Below are positions 1-7,429 of a stretch of 36,974 nt of DNA, one piece after another. Location: assembly GCA_009779495.1 (NCBI GenBank), contig WRED01000018.1, positions 1 through 36,974 of the forward strand. The letters are read 5' to 3'. The stretch is from Oscillospiraceae bacterium. Its GTDB lineage: Bacteria; Bacillota; Clostridia; Oscillospirales; Acutalibacteraceae. The stretch's first letter is position 1, and every line of letters starts with the position of its first letter. Made by a program: the position numbers and the translations under genes. Under the pieces are notes generated by a model, which worked only from the letters and a program-made list of their open reading frames with translations, made no database searches and was not told the origin of the DNA.

Positions 1-158
1 GCAGTCTCTAAAAACCCCCGTCGTTAGATTTGTGCTGAATTTTTTCGCCCATTTCGCGTATTTTGAGGGCGAATAATTTGTTTATTTAACCGATAAATAC
101 GCGGAATGGACGGAAAAAGGCAGCGCAAAGATAATGGCGCGGGTTTTTAGAGGCTGCC
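1..158. repeat. Long palindromic element, copy 1
   Basis: An imperfect palindrome occupies the whole space downstream of ecfT. The outer arms at 1-17 and 141-157 are inverted repeats matching at 16 of 17 positions. Inner arms continue the symmetry (for example CGCGTATTT near 55-63 against its complement near 104-112). The centre, 72-86, is AATAATTTGTTTATT. The same 15-mer lies at the centre of a second palindrome at 11922-12082. The element may extend left of the window. It could be a MITE-like element or a long structured RNA/terminator; no transposase is visible. Confidence 0.75.
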
Positions 159-974
159 TTATATCACTGCTTTAAAATAAATATTTACGAAGATCACGCC
201 GCCCAGCAGACAGGCCATCCCGGCGGCCGACACGAAATCGGGCAGGCGCATTTTCATCTGCTTCATGCGGGTTCTGCCCTCGCCGCCGTGGTAGCAGCGG
301 CATTCCATGGCGAAAGCCAGCTCATACGCCCGCCGAAACGCCGATATGAACAGCGGTATCAATATCGGGATAAGCGCTTTCGCCCTTTTGATCAGTCCGC
401 CGCTTTCCAGATCCGCGCCGCGGGACTTCTGCGCGCTCATGATACGGTCGATTTCCTCCGTCAGCGTCGGGATAAAGCGCAGGGCCAGGGTCATCATCAT
501 CGCGAGGGTATGCACCTCGAGCTTGAATATTTTCAGCGGCGACAGCAAGCGCTCAATGGCGTCCGTCAGCATGGTCGGGGTTGTGGTGTATGTCAAAAGC
601 GAGCTCCCGGCAATCAGGCACACGATGCGCACCGCCATAAACACGGCGGTGAATACGCCCTTGTCCGTCAGCGTTATCCTCCACCAGGAGAACAGCACGT
701 TTCCGTCCTTTGTGTAGAACACGTTCAGGACGGCGGTAAACAGCAGTATGATCATAACGGGCCGGAGGCTTTTGAGCATCATGCGCGGCGGGACCTTTGA
801 CAGAACCGTCAGCAGAAGCGTCACAAGCGCCATAAGCCCCAGCGCGAAGAAGTTTTTGCAGATAAATATCACGGCGATGAACGTGACGGTAAGCAGGATT
901 TTCACGCGGGCGTCCATTTTGTGCATCAGGGAATTGCCGGGCAGATATTGACCGATGGTGATGTCACGTATCAC
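159..974 (-). CDS. ecfT: Energy-coupling factor transporter transmembrane protein EcfT
   Basis: EcfT is the membrane scaffold of group II ECF vitamin/metal importers; it links the two ATPases to exchangeable substrate-binding S components. The 271-residue product has hydrophobic segments near residues 25-57, 72-88, 107-128, 190-212 and 247-268. It carries both cytoplasmic coupling motifs of the family: AQKSRGAD near 181-188 and AMECRCY near 222-228 (the Ala-Arg-Gly-type coupling helices that dock into the ATPase grooves). The start is GTG and overlaps the ecfA2 stop in a GTGA arrangement, which indicates translational coupling. It is the last gene of the ecfA1-ecfA2-ecfT operon; truA, which often follows, is not present, and a palindromic element starts right after the stop. 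No S component is encoded in the window. Confidence 0.95.
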   Translation of the reverse strand: MIRDITIGQYLPGNSLMHKMDARVKILLTVTFIAVIFICKNFFALGLMALVTLLLTVLSKVPPRMMLKSLRPVMIILLFTAVLNVFYTKDGNVLFSWWRITLTDKGVFTAVFMAVRIVCLIAGSSLLTYTTTPTMLTDAIERLLSPLKIFKLEVHTLAMMMTLALRFIPTLTEEIDRIMSAQKSRGADLESGGLIKRAKALIPILIPLFISAFRRAYELAFAMECRCYHGGEGRTRMKQMKMRLPDFVSAAGMACLLGGVIFVNIYFKAVI

Positions 975-1843
975 TGCGCGCCACCCCCATTCCCCTTTTG
1001 GAACAGGCGGAGCAGCTCTTTTTCGCCCTGCTCGTTTGTGTAAACGGAGGCGCTGACGGGCAGGCCGCGCCCGCGCAGATCCAGAAATATCCTTGTTACC
1101 TGCGGCACGTTCAGCCCCATCTCAAGAAGCTCCCCGCCGCGTGAAAATATCTCGTCCACCGTGCCGGCCATCGCTATTTCTGAGCGGTTCATAACGACCG
1201 CCCTTGTGGCCAGCCGCGCGATGTCGTCCATGCTGTGGGACACTAAAACGACTGTGCCGCCCGTCTCCTGCCGGTACTCCTTGACGAAGCCTAAAACCGT
1301 ATCGCGGCCGCGCGGGTCAAGCCCGGCGGTAGGCTCGTCCAGTATGAGGACGCGGGGCTCCATGGCCATCACGCCCGCGATCGCCGCCCGGCGTTTTTCG
1401 CCGCCGGACAGGTCGAATGGCGACTTAGAAAGAAGTTCCTCCCTGAGTCCGACAAACCGCGCCGCCCGTTGCACGCGCCGGTCGATTTCGTCCTCGGCAA
1501 GCCCCATGTTCTTCGGGCCGAAAGAGATATCCCTGTACACCGTTTCCTCGAACAGCTGATATTCCGGGTACTGAAAGCACAGTCCCACTGCGAAACGCGC
1601 CTTTCGGACGCTCTCCTTGCTCTCCCAGATGTCCCTGCCGTCGAGATAAACATTGCCCGAGTCAGGCTTTAACAGCCCGTTGAAATGCTGAATGAGCGTG
1701 CTTTTCCCGGAGCCAGTGTGCCCGATCACCCCTAAAAACTCGCCCTCTTCAATTTCGATGCTGATGTTTTTGACAGCCGTCACCTCGAACAGGGTTTTTT
1801 GCCCGTAGAGGTGGGTCAGGTTTGTTGTTTTGAGTATGCTCAT
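971..1843 (-). CDS. ecfA2: Energy-coupling factor transporter ATPase EcfA2
   Basis: This is one of the two ABC ATPases that power the shared ECF module. The 290-residue protein has Walker A GHTGSGKST (residues 41-49), a Q-loop in FQYPEYQLF (about 90-98), the ABC signature LSGGEKRR (145-152), Walker B VLILDEP (165-171), a D-loop GLDP and the H-loop in VSHSMDD. The C-terminal extension after the H-loop is the usual ECF ATPase regulatory/dimerisation region. The gene is 31 bases downstream of ecfA1 and overlaps ecfT by 4 bases. EcfA2 rather than EcfA1 is chosen from its position between ecfA1 and ecfT and from the FQYPEYQLF sequence, typical of the second ATPase. Confidence 0.95.
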   Translation of the reverse strand: MSILKTTNLTHLYGQKTLFEVTAVKNISIEIEEGEFLGVIGHTGSGKSTLIQHFNGLLKPDSGNVYLDGRDIWESKESVRKARFAVGLCFQYPEYQLFEETVYRDISFGPKNMGLAEDEIDRRVQRAARFVGLREELLSKSPFDLSGGEKRRAAIAGVMAMEPRVLILDEPTAGLDPRGRDTVLGFVKEYRQETGGTVVLVSHSMDDIARLATRAVVMNRSEIAMAGTVDEIFSRGGELLEMGLNVPQVTRIFLDLRGRGLPVSASVYTNEQGEKELLRLFQKGNGGGAQ

Positions 1844-1874
1844 TGCCTCTTTTGTAGTCCTTTTATCGTTTATT

Positions 1875-2747
1875 TTAATTGTTCGCGTATGCGTATGCGT
1901 ATGCGATCGCGTCTGCGCATTCCTCCGCCGTCAGTATTCCGTCGGGCAGCGGTATCCCGTCCGCCCTGAGCCTGTCCGCGAAAGCCGCCGCCTGCGGTAT
2001 GTCCAGCCCCGTGCCGCGAAGCGTCTCTTTGCGGGCAAAAACTTCTTTTGGCGTACCGTCCAGTATGATCCTGCCTTCATCCATCACGATGACTCTCCCG
2101 GCCTGTACCGCCTCGTCCATAAAATGAGTGATCAGCACGACGGTTATCCCCAACTCGCGGTTCAGCTTTTTGATGATGTCCATGACCTCCAGCCTGCCCC
2201 TTGGATCAAGCATGGCGGTCGGCTCGTCCAGCACGATGCAGTCCGTGCGCATGGCGATGACACCCGCTATGGCAACGCGCTGCTTCTGCCCGCCGGAAAG
2301 CTTGTGCGGCTCATAAAGGCGGAAGCCGTACATCCCCACGGCCGTCAGCGCCTCGTCCACGCGCTTGCGTATCTCAAGCGGCTCAACGCCCAGATTCTCC
2401 GGCCCGAAAGCCACATCGTCCTCCACGACGGTGGCGACGATCTGATTATCGGGATTCTGGAACACCATGCCCACGGTTCTGCGGATGTCCAGCACGCGGG
2501 ACTCGTCCGCCGTATCGAAGCCGCCCGACATGACCGCACCCCCCTGCGGCGTCAAAATCGCGTTGCACAGCTTGGCCAATGTGGACTTGCCGGAACCGTT
2601 GTGCCCCAGTACGGCGACAAATTCGCCGCGCTTTATGGCGAGGCTTATGTTGCTCACGGCGGGATCAGCGTCTATAGGATTGCCGTCCTCCGCCGCGTTG
2701 TCGTAGGCGTAGGTTACGTTTTTGAATTCGATTATGTTTTCACTCAT
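1875..2747 (-). CDS. ecfA1: Energy-coupling factor transporter ATPase EcfA1
   Basis: First ATPase of the ECF module, expected to form a heterodimer with EcfA2 under EcfT. It has Walker A GHNGSGKST, Q-loop VFQNPDNQIVA, signature LSGGQKQR, Walker B CIVLDEP, D-loop MLDP and H-loop LITHFMDEA. The frame is open further upstream to 2834, but the ATG at 2745-2747 (product starting MSENIIEF) follows an AAAGGAG ribosome binding site and fits the family start, giving 290 residues. The C-terminus ends in an Ala-Tyr repeat encoded by a short hexamer repeat. The upstream leader (2748-2832) contains two hairpins. The gene heads the three-gene ECF operon. Confidence 0.94.
   Translation of the reverse strand: MSENIIEFKNVTYAYDNAAEDGNPIDADPAVSNISLAIKRGEFVAVLGHNGSGKSTLAKLCNAILTPQGGAVMSGGFDTADESRVLDIRRTVGMVFQNPDNQIVATVVEDDVAFGPENLGVEPLEIRKRVDEALTAVGMYGFRLYEPHKLSGGQKQRVAIAGVIAMRTDCIVLDEPTAMLDPRGRLEVMDIIKKLNRELGITVVLITHFMDEAVQAGRVIVMDEGRIILDGTPKEVFARKETLRGTGLDIPQAAAFADRLRADGIPLPDGILTAEECADAIAYAYAYANN
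1885..1905. repeat. GCGTAT hexamer repeat in the ecfA1 tail
   Basis: Three consecutive GCGTAT units followed by a partial unit encode the Ala-Tyr-Ala-Tyr-Ala tail just before the ecfA1 stop. The unit is 6 bases, so changes in copy number keep the frame. Confidence 0.7.
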
Positions 2748-2781
2748 GCTTATGACCACTCCTTTCTGGGGAATTGTGCGG

Positions 2782-2820
2782 TTTTGCGAAGCAAAATTTC
2801 GGCCTGCCTTATAGCCGAAA
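2782..2820 (-). promoter_or_regulatory. Two adjacent hairpins in the ecfA1 leader
   Basis: TTTTGC-GAA-GCAAAA at 2782-2796 and a TTTCGGC/GCCGAAA stem at 2797-2803 and 2814-2820 lie directly next to each other upstream of ecfA1. They would fold in the ecfA1 leader RNA about 35-75 bases before the start codon. I cannot match them to a known riboswitch class; a simple terminator or attenuator is possible, though there is no clear U tract. Confidence 0.35.
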
Positions 2821-2832
2821 AGCACAAAACCC

Positions 2833-2861
2833 AAGTTTGAAAAATCTTATTTTTCAAACTT
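2833..2861 (-). terminator. Hairpin overlapping the kinase stop codon
   Basis: A perfect 13-bp inverted repeat (2833-2845 and 2849-2861) with a 3-base loop covers the last codons and stop of the kinase gene. It is rich in A and T and is followed on the minus strand by a weak T-rich stretch. It probably ends the methyltransferase-kinase transcript before ecfA1. Confidence 0.5.
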
Positions 2862-3390
2862 TGATTCCTGCACTTGTATGTTTGCTGTTTTTTTCTTCTA
2901 ATTCAATAATGCTTTTTATTTCATCAACAACTTGCGCAATTGTTTTGCGGTCGGTATTGATAACATAATCACCGGGATGGGGTTTCATTCTTAACCATTG
3001 AAAAGATACTTCGTTAGTGTCGCCGCGATTTTTATGACGTTTAATCAACGTTTCTTCGGAGCACTTCAATGTGAAAGCGATAACCGTGTAATCCTTCGCG
3101 GTAATATCTTTCAGTACAGCTTCCCGAATGGCTTCGCCTATCACCACCACGGAAGAAAAAATAACATAGTCGAATTTTGAATTTAAGTAGGCAGACAACG
3201 CAAAAGACATTGTTTTGTCGCCATTGCGCAATCGCGGGTCAGCAATCGAAAACGGGTTGACGCACCATGCCCAGTCGCCGTCGAAATACGCGCTGTTTTC
3301 GTACGACTCAAAAAGGCTTTCCGCCACAGAAGTTTTACCTGCACAGGGCGAACCGGTTATAATAATCAGCTTTTGCTTCAAATCAGACAT
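2854..3390 (-). CDS. P-loop kinase-like protein (AAA family, small-molecule or nucleotide kinase type)
   Basis: A 178-residue P-loop protein with Walker A GSPCAGKTS near residues 13-21, like AAA_33/shikimate-kinase-like small-molecule kinases. A second half of the fold is visible: a strand YVIFSSVVV, then a lid-like region KRHKNRGDTNE with basic residues, as in nucleotide kinases. The substrate cannot be told from sequence. The ATG at 3390 follows AGAGGTC, nine bases downstream of the methyltransferase stop, so the two genes are probably cotranscribed. Base composition is visibly more AT-rich than the neighbours, hinting at a separate origin. It ends within a hairpin that serves as its probable terminator. 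Confidence 0.7.
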   Translation of the reverse strand: MSDLKQKLIIITGSPCAGKTSVAESLFESYENSAYFDGDWAWCVNPFSIADPRLRNGDKTMSFALSAYLNSKFDYVIFSSVVVIGEAIREAVLKDITAKDYTVIAFTLKCSEETLIKRHKNRGDTNEVSFQWLRMKPHPGDYVINTDRKTIAQVVDEIKSIIELEEKNSKHTSAGIKV

Positions 3391-3399
3391 CTTTGACCT

Positions 3400-4266
3400 C
3401 TAATCTTTCCTCCACACCGCGCTTGCCCCGCACGGCAAAACCATCCCCGACGACGTGACCGGCAACCCAAGCTCGTCGCTTTCAACAACGCCGCCGCGCT
3501 TCTCTGCGATAACCGCGCCTAAAATATAACTCATGACCGACGGCGAAAGCCCCGTTGTGTACGAATTGATCAGGGACATGACCGGGTCGTCAGACAAAAG
3601 CCCCGCGCAGCTTTCGGCGAAAGAATATATTTCGTCCTCCAGCTTCCACACCTCGCCGCCCGGTCCCCTGCCGTAGGACGGCGGATCCATAATAATAATA
3701 TCGTAGCGGTTTCCCCGGCGCAGCTCACGCTCCACAAATTTCATGCAGTCGTCCACGAGCCACCGCACGGGCCTGTCCTTGAGGCCGCTGGCCTCCGCGT
3801 TTTCCCTTGCCCAGGCGACCATGCCTTTCGCCGCGTCCACGTGGACGACCTCGGCCCCGGCCTTTAAAGCCGCAATGGTCGCGCCGCCCGTGTACGCGAA
3901 CAGGTTCAGTACGCGCACGGGATGCTTTGATTTTTTGATGAGGGCAGCCGTTCTGTCCCAGTTGACCGCCTGCTCCGGGAACAGCCCCGTGTGCTTGAAT
4001 CCCGTCGTCTTTATGTTGAACGCAAGCCCGCCATAGCGCACGCGCCATACATCGGCTATGCTCCCGCGTACCTGCCAGCTTCCGCCGCCCGTGCTTGAAC
4101 GCGTGTAGACCGCGTGGGCGGTTTTCCAGCGCGGATCGTCCCGGGGTGTTTTCCAGATCACCTGGGGGTCGGGGCGGATCAGAATCACGTTGCCCCACCG
4201 CTCAAGGCGTTCGCCGCCGGAGCAGTCGATCAGTTCGTAGTCTTTCCATTTATCTGAGATTAACAT
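3400..4266 (-). CDS. Class I SAM-dependent methyltransferase (RlmI/RlmK-like catalytic domain)
   Basis: A 288-residue class I methyltransferase. SAM-binding motif I is VLNLFAYTGGAT (119-130), the acidic residue after strand 2 is in VVHVDAAKGM (D144), and motif IV is DPPSYGRG (194-201), a form seen in the RlmI/RlmK group that methylates rRNA bases. An N-terminal part (1-100) with WGNVILIRPDPQVIWK resembles the substrate-recognition region of these enzymes; the PUA domain of RlmI is absent. It is probably an RNA methyltransferase, but the target nucleotide is not predictable here. The start ATG has AAGGA seven bases upstream. It is followed nine bases later by the kinase gene. Confidence 0.8.
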   Translation of the reverse strand: MLISDKWKDYELIDCSGGERLERWGNVILIRPDPQVIWKTPRDDPRWKTAHAVYTRSSTGGGSWQVRGSIADVWRVRYGGLAFNIKTTGFKHTGLFPEQAVNWDRTAALIKKSKHPVRVLNLFAYTGGATIAALKAGAEVVHVDAAKGMVAWARENAEASGLKDRPVRWLVDDCMKFVERELRRGNRYDIIIMDPPSYGRGPGGEVWKLEDEIYSFAESCAGLLSDDPVMSLINSYTTGLSPSVMSYILGAVIAEKRGGVVESDELGLPVTSSGMVLPCGASAVWRKD

Positions 4267-4318
4267 GCGTTTTTCCTTTTGCTTATCAAAAAATGTAGAG
4301 ACGGCATTCCCCTACCGC

Positions 4319-4364
4319 ACCTGACGCCTAATCCCTGTGCGCGCGATTTGCTACAGCAATCGCG
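4319..4364. repeat. Heptamer repeats and hairpin at the glmM 3' end
   Basis: Three degenerate 7-bp units of the form NCCTRAN run from 4319 to 4339, just beyond the glmM stop. Beside them, 4342-4364 forms a stem (CGCGATT-type arms, one bulged T) that includes the glmM stop codon. There is no U tract on the minus strand, so it is not a clear terminator. The repeats belong to the same family as those at other gene junctions in this window. Confidence 0.5.
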
Positions 4365-5697
4365 TGCGTACAACCTCCGCAATCTCCTCCGCCAGCCGTG
4401 TGATCAGCCCCTCATCCCTGCCCTCAAGCATCACCCGAACCAGCGGCTCCGTCCCGGACACGCGAACAAGCACGCGGCCATCGCCCCCCAGCTCTCGCTC
4501 CGCCCCGGCTATGGATTCCTTGATCTCCTCGTCGCCCGGATACCGCGCCTTGCCCATATTGGACACCCGCACGTTTTGGAGCACCTGCGGGTAGGACTCC
4601 ATTTCACAGGCAAGCTCACTCAGCGGTTTGCCCGACGACTTCATGACGTTCATCACCTGCACGGCCGTCAAAACGCCGTCGCCGGTGTTTGCATGATCCA
4701 GGAAGATCACGTGGCCGGACTGCTCTCCGCCGAGCGTATAGCCGCCCCTCAGCATCTCCTCCAGCACGTATCTGTCCCCTACCTTAGCCGTGACGCAGGC
4801 GATGCCGTTTTGCTCGCAGAAGCGGTAAAATCCCATGTTGCTCATCACGGTCACGACGGCCGTATCGCCCGCCAACCGCCCGCTTTTCTTCATGTGCTTC
4901 GCGCAGAGCGCGATGATCCTGTCGCCGTCCACGACCTGCCCGTTCGCATCCACGGCCAGCATCCTGTCCGCGTCGCCGTCAAAAGCAAAGCCCGCGTCCA
5001 GCCTGTTTTCGGCGACAAACCCGCACAGCGCGTCCATGTGAGTCGAGCCGCAGTTCCTGTTGATGTTCACGCCGTCAGGCTCCGCCGCTATGACATGACA
5101 TTCCGCGCCCAGACGCGAAAAGACCTCCGGCGCGGTGCGGCAGGCCGAGCCGTTGGCGCAGTCCAGCGCTATCCTCATGCCGTCAAAGGGGCTTTCCGCC
5201 GTTTTACACACGTGCGCGATATAGCCGGACAGCGCCTGTGTGTCCGTATACGCCCGGCCAACCTCGCCGCCGGTCCGCGCGGGAATTACGGCGCTTTCGT
5301 CTAAAATGATCTCCTCTATTTTATCCTCAAGCTCATCCGGCAGCTTGTAGCCGTCAGACTGGAAAATCTTGATTCCGTTATATTCGCAGGGATTGTGCGA
5401 CGCGGAGATCATCACACCCGCGTCAAACCCCTTTTCTTTTACGAGATACGCCACCGCCGGAGTCGGCACGACGCCCAAAAACGTCACATCCGCGCCGACG
5501 GAGCACAGCCCCGCCGCTATCGCGGACTCCAGCATATCGGAGGACATGCGCGTGTCCTTCCCGATCATCACGCGGGGTCTGCTACTTTCACGGGTCAGGA
5601 TCATTGCCGCCGCCCGCCCTATTTTCATCACAAGCTCGCAGGTCAGCTCGCTGTTTGCGACGCCCCGCGCGCCGTCTGTTCCGAAAAGTCTGCCCAA
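4351..5697 (-). CDS. glmM: Phosphoglucosamine mutase GlmM
   Basis: GlmM converts glucosamine-6-phosphate to glucosamine-1-phosphate, a step toward UDP-GlcNAc for peptidoglycan. The 448-residue length is normal. The product starts GRLFGTDGARG, typical of the family. The active-site serine is in ISASHNP (S100), metal binding is in FDGDADR near residue 240, and sugar recognition GGEQSGH and phosphate binding RVSGTEPLVRV follow. The start is TTG, preceded by GAGGTAGG. It lies 17 bases after ruvB. Its placement downstream of the ruv genes differs from the common cdaA-ybbR-glmM order. The stop lies inside a small hairpin next to heptamer repeats. Confidence 0.96.
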   Translation of the reverse strand: MGRLFGTDGARGVANSELTCELVMKIGRAAAMILTRESSRPRVMIGKDTRMSSDMLESAIAAGLCSVGADVTFLGVVPTPAVAYLVKEKGFDAGVMISASHNPCEYNGIKIFQSDGYKLPDELEDKIEEIILDESAVIPARTGGEVGRAYTDTQALSGYIAHVCKTAESPFDGMRIALDCANGSACRTAPEVFSRLGAECHVIAAEPDGVNINRNCGSTHMDALCGFVAENRLDAGFAFDGDADRMLAVDANGQVVDGDRIIALCAKHMKKSGRLAGDTAVVTVMSNMGFYRFCEQNGIACVTAKVGDRYVLEEMLRGGYTLGGEQSGHVIFLDHANTGDGVLTAVQVMNVMKSSGKPLSELACEMESYPQVLQNVRVSNMGKARYPGDEEIKESIAGAERELGGDGRVLVRVSGTEPLVRVMLEGRDEGLITRLAEEIAEVVRTRLL

Positions 5698-5714
5698 TAA
5701 AACCTACCTCTTTG

Positions 5715-5735
5715 TTAATTGTTCAATGTCAATTG
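5715..5735. repeat. Heptamer repeats at the ruvB 3' end
   Basis: Three tandem 7-bp units (TTAATTG, TTCAATG, TCAATTG) overlap the end of ruvB and encode its last residues QLTLNN plus stop. The same TYAATTS consensus recurs at the sepF 3' end. Confidence 0.65.
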
Positions 5736-6752
5736 CTCCATGGGAGCCTCCATCCCAACATGCCTGTACCCCGCCGCCGTGACGACCCGCCCGCGCGGCG
5801 TTCTGCTCAAAAAACCTATCTGCATCAGATACGGCTCATACACGTCCTCTATGGTGATCGCTTCCTCGCCGACAACTGCCGCTATGGTTTCCAGACCCAC
5901 GGGGCCACCGTTATAGTTGCGTATCATGGAGGTCAGCAGCAGCCTGTCGATGAAATCCAGCCCCAGCCGGTCGATCTCCATGCGGTCAAGGGCTTCCCGC
6001 GCGCTGTCCTCGTCGATCACGCCGCTGCCGACGACCTGGGCAAAATCGCGCACACGTTTTAAGAGGCGGTTGGCGATACGCGGCGTTCCGCGCGACCTTG
6101 ACGCAATCTCCTCAGAGCCCTTTACCTCGATCTTCATCCCCAAAATATTCGCGCTGCGCCGGACGATCAGGCCAAGCTCCCCGGCGGTGTACATCTCCAG
6201 CCGGCAGATCACGCCGAAACGGTCACGCAACGGCGCGGACAGCTGACCCGCCCGCGTCGTCGCGCCCACCAGCGTGAACTTCGGCAGGTCAAGCCGTATC
6301 GACCGCGCCGACGGCCCCTTGCCGATGATGATGTCAAGCGCGTTGTCCTCCATCGCCGGATACAGCACCTCCTCGACGCTGCGGTTGAGGCGGTGTATCT
6401 CGTCGATGAACAGCACGTCGCCCTCGTTCAGGTTCGTTAAAAGCGCCGCCAGATCGCCGGGCTTTTCGATCGCCGGGCCTGACGTCACCCTGATATTGAC
6501 CCCCATTTCGTTGGCGATTATACCCGCAAGGGTGGTTTTTCCAAGTCCGGGCGGACCGTACAGCAGAACATGGTCGAGACATTCCCCGCGCCGCTTCGCC
6601 GCCTCGATGTAGATCACGAGGTTTTCCTTGACCTTTTCCTGCCCTATATATTCGCTCATCAGTTTCGGGCGCAGCGAACCCTCGGCTTCGCTGTCCTCGG
6701 ACAGATACTCCGGCGCGACGATCCTGTTTTCAAAATCCATTTCCATGCTCAT
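5715..6752 (-). CDS. ruvB: Holliday junction branch migration DNA helicase RuvB
   Basis: RuvB is the AAA+ motor of the RuvAB complex that drives branch migration of Holliday junctions. The 345-residue protein has Walker [10 protein letters not shown], Walker B FIDEIHRL, sensor 1 GATTRAG, the arginine finger region RDRFGV, sensor 2 [15 protein letters not shown] and a winged-helix DNA-binding domain ending in [11 protein letters not shown]. The start ATG at 6752 has two more in-frame ATG codons just after it; any could be used. The extreme C-terminus is encoded by heptamer repeats, so the last six residues are probably a later addition. It lies about 57 bases downstream of ruvA. Confidence 0.97.
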   Translation of the reverse strand: MSMEMDFENRIVAPEYLSEDSEAEGSLRPKLMSEYIGQEKVKENLVIYIEAAKRRGECLDHVLLYGPPGLGKTTLAGIIANEMGVNIRVTSGPAIEKPGDLAALLTNLNEGDVLFIDEIHRLNRSVEEVLYPAMEDNALDIIIGKGPSARSIRLDLPKFTLVGATTRAGQLSAPLRDRFGVICRLEMYTAGELGLIVRRSANILGMKIEVKGSEEIASRSRGTPRIANRLLKRVRDFAQVVGSGVIDEDSAREALDRMEIDRLGLDFIDRLLLTSMIRNYNGGPVGLETIAAVVGEEAITIEDVYEPYLMQIGFLSRTPRGRVVTAAGYRHVGMEAPMEQLTLNN

Positions 6753-6809
6753 ATGCCTGCGTCCCGCCTTTCATTGTATGCTGATATGAGAACCTGCGTT
6801 CACAGGTTT

Positions 6810-7418
6810 TTACTTCATCTTTGACAACGCTTTCAGCGCCTGCCTGACCAACTCCTCCGTCGAAAGCCCATCGTCAAGCCTGCCGACGGCCAGTGACGCC
6901 TCGGAACGGTTATAGCCCAGCATCTCAAGTGCCGCGACGGCTTCCGCTCCGTTTGCCGACGCGGACTTGATCCCGATGTCGCCCACCTGAAAGCCGCTTT
7001 CCGGGTCACTTGCGTAGGAGCCGAGCTTATCTTTCAGCTCAAGCACGACCCTCTGCGCGATTTTCGGCCCGACGCCGTTCGCCCGCGTGATGCTCTTCGA
7101 GTCCCCCGACGCGACGCACAGCGCCAGCTTTTCCGGCTCAAGCTGCGATAAAATGGCCAAAGCCGCTTTCGGGCCGACGCCCGTTACGCCTATCAAAAGA
7201 CGGAAGCAGTCAAGCTCCTTTTGATCGTAAAAGCCGAAAAGGTCCATGGCGTCCTCGCGGACGTTGAGGTGCGTATACAGCGTGGCCTGAGCGCCCTTTT
7301 GGCCGAGCTTTTTCATGGTGTTCATCGACGCGGCGCAGAAAAAGCCCACGCCGGAGCAGTCGATCGCCACGCCGGTTTCGTTTATGTGGATGATTTTGCC
7401 TGTCAAGCTGTAGAACAT
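6810..7418 (-). CDS. ruvA: Holliday junction branch migration protein RuvA
   Basis: RuvA binds the four-way junction and loads RuvB. At 202 residues it has normal length. It begins MFYSLTGKI (OB-fold domain), contains the helix-hairpin-helix motifs LLIGVTGVGPKAALAIL and ITRANGVGPKIAQRVV, and ends with the small RuvB-binding domain EALEMLGY-type sequence and LVRQALKAL. The ATG has AAGGAG eight bases upstream; this site overlaps the TAA stop of the acyltransferase gene upstream, so the two are cotranscribed and probably coupled. Confidence 0.97.
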   Translation of the reverse strand: MFYSLTGKIIHINETGVAIDCSGVGFFCAASMNTMKKLGQKGAQATLYTHLNVREDAMDLFGFYDQKELDCFRLLIGVTGVGPKAALAILSQLEPEKLALCVASGDSKSITRANGVGPKIAQRVVLELKDKLGSYASDPESGFQVGDIGIKSASANGAEAVAALEMLGYNRSEASLAVGRLDDGLSTEELVRQALKALSKMK

Positions 7419-7429
7419 GGTAAATCTCC

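Noticed and set aside
288-951. Plus-strand open frames opposite ecfT
   Set aside because: They mirror the GC-rich minus-strand gene, have no recognisable motifs and no ribosome binding site; the minus-strand product has clear EcfT motifs.
1830-2840. 336-codon plus-strand open frame opposite ecfA1
   Set aside because: It is the antisense of a clear ABC ATPase; its His/Arg-rich composition is typical of a shadow frame.
2782-2861. Vitamin riboswitch before ecfA1
   Set aside because: The hairpins are short and simple and do not match a cobalamin, TPP, FMN or folate riboswitch as I know them; the general ECF module is usually not riboswitch-controlled.
4279-5304. 341-codon plus-strand open frame opposite glmM
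   Set aside because: It lies entirely over glmM, which has every active-site motif; no independent signals were seen.
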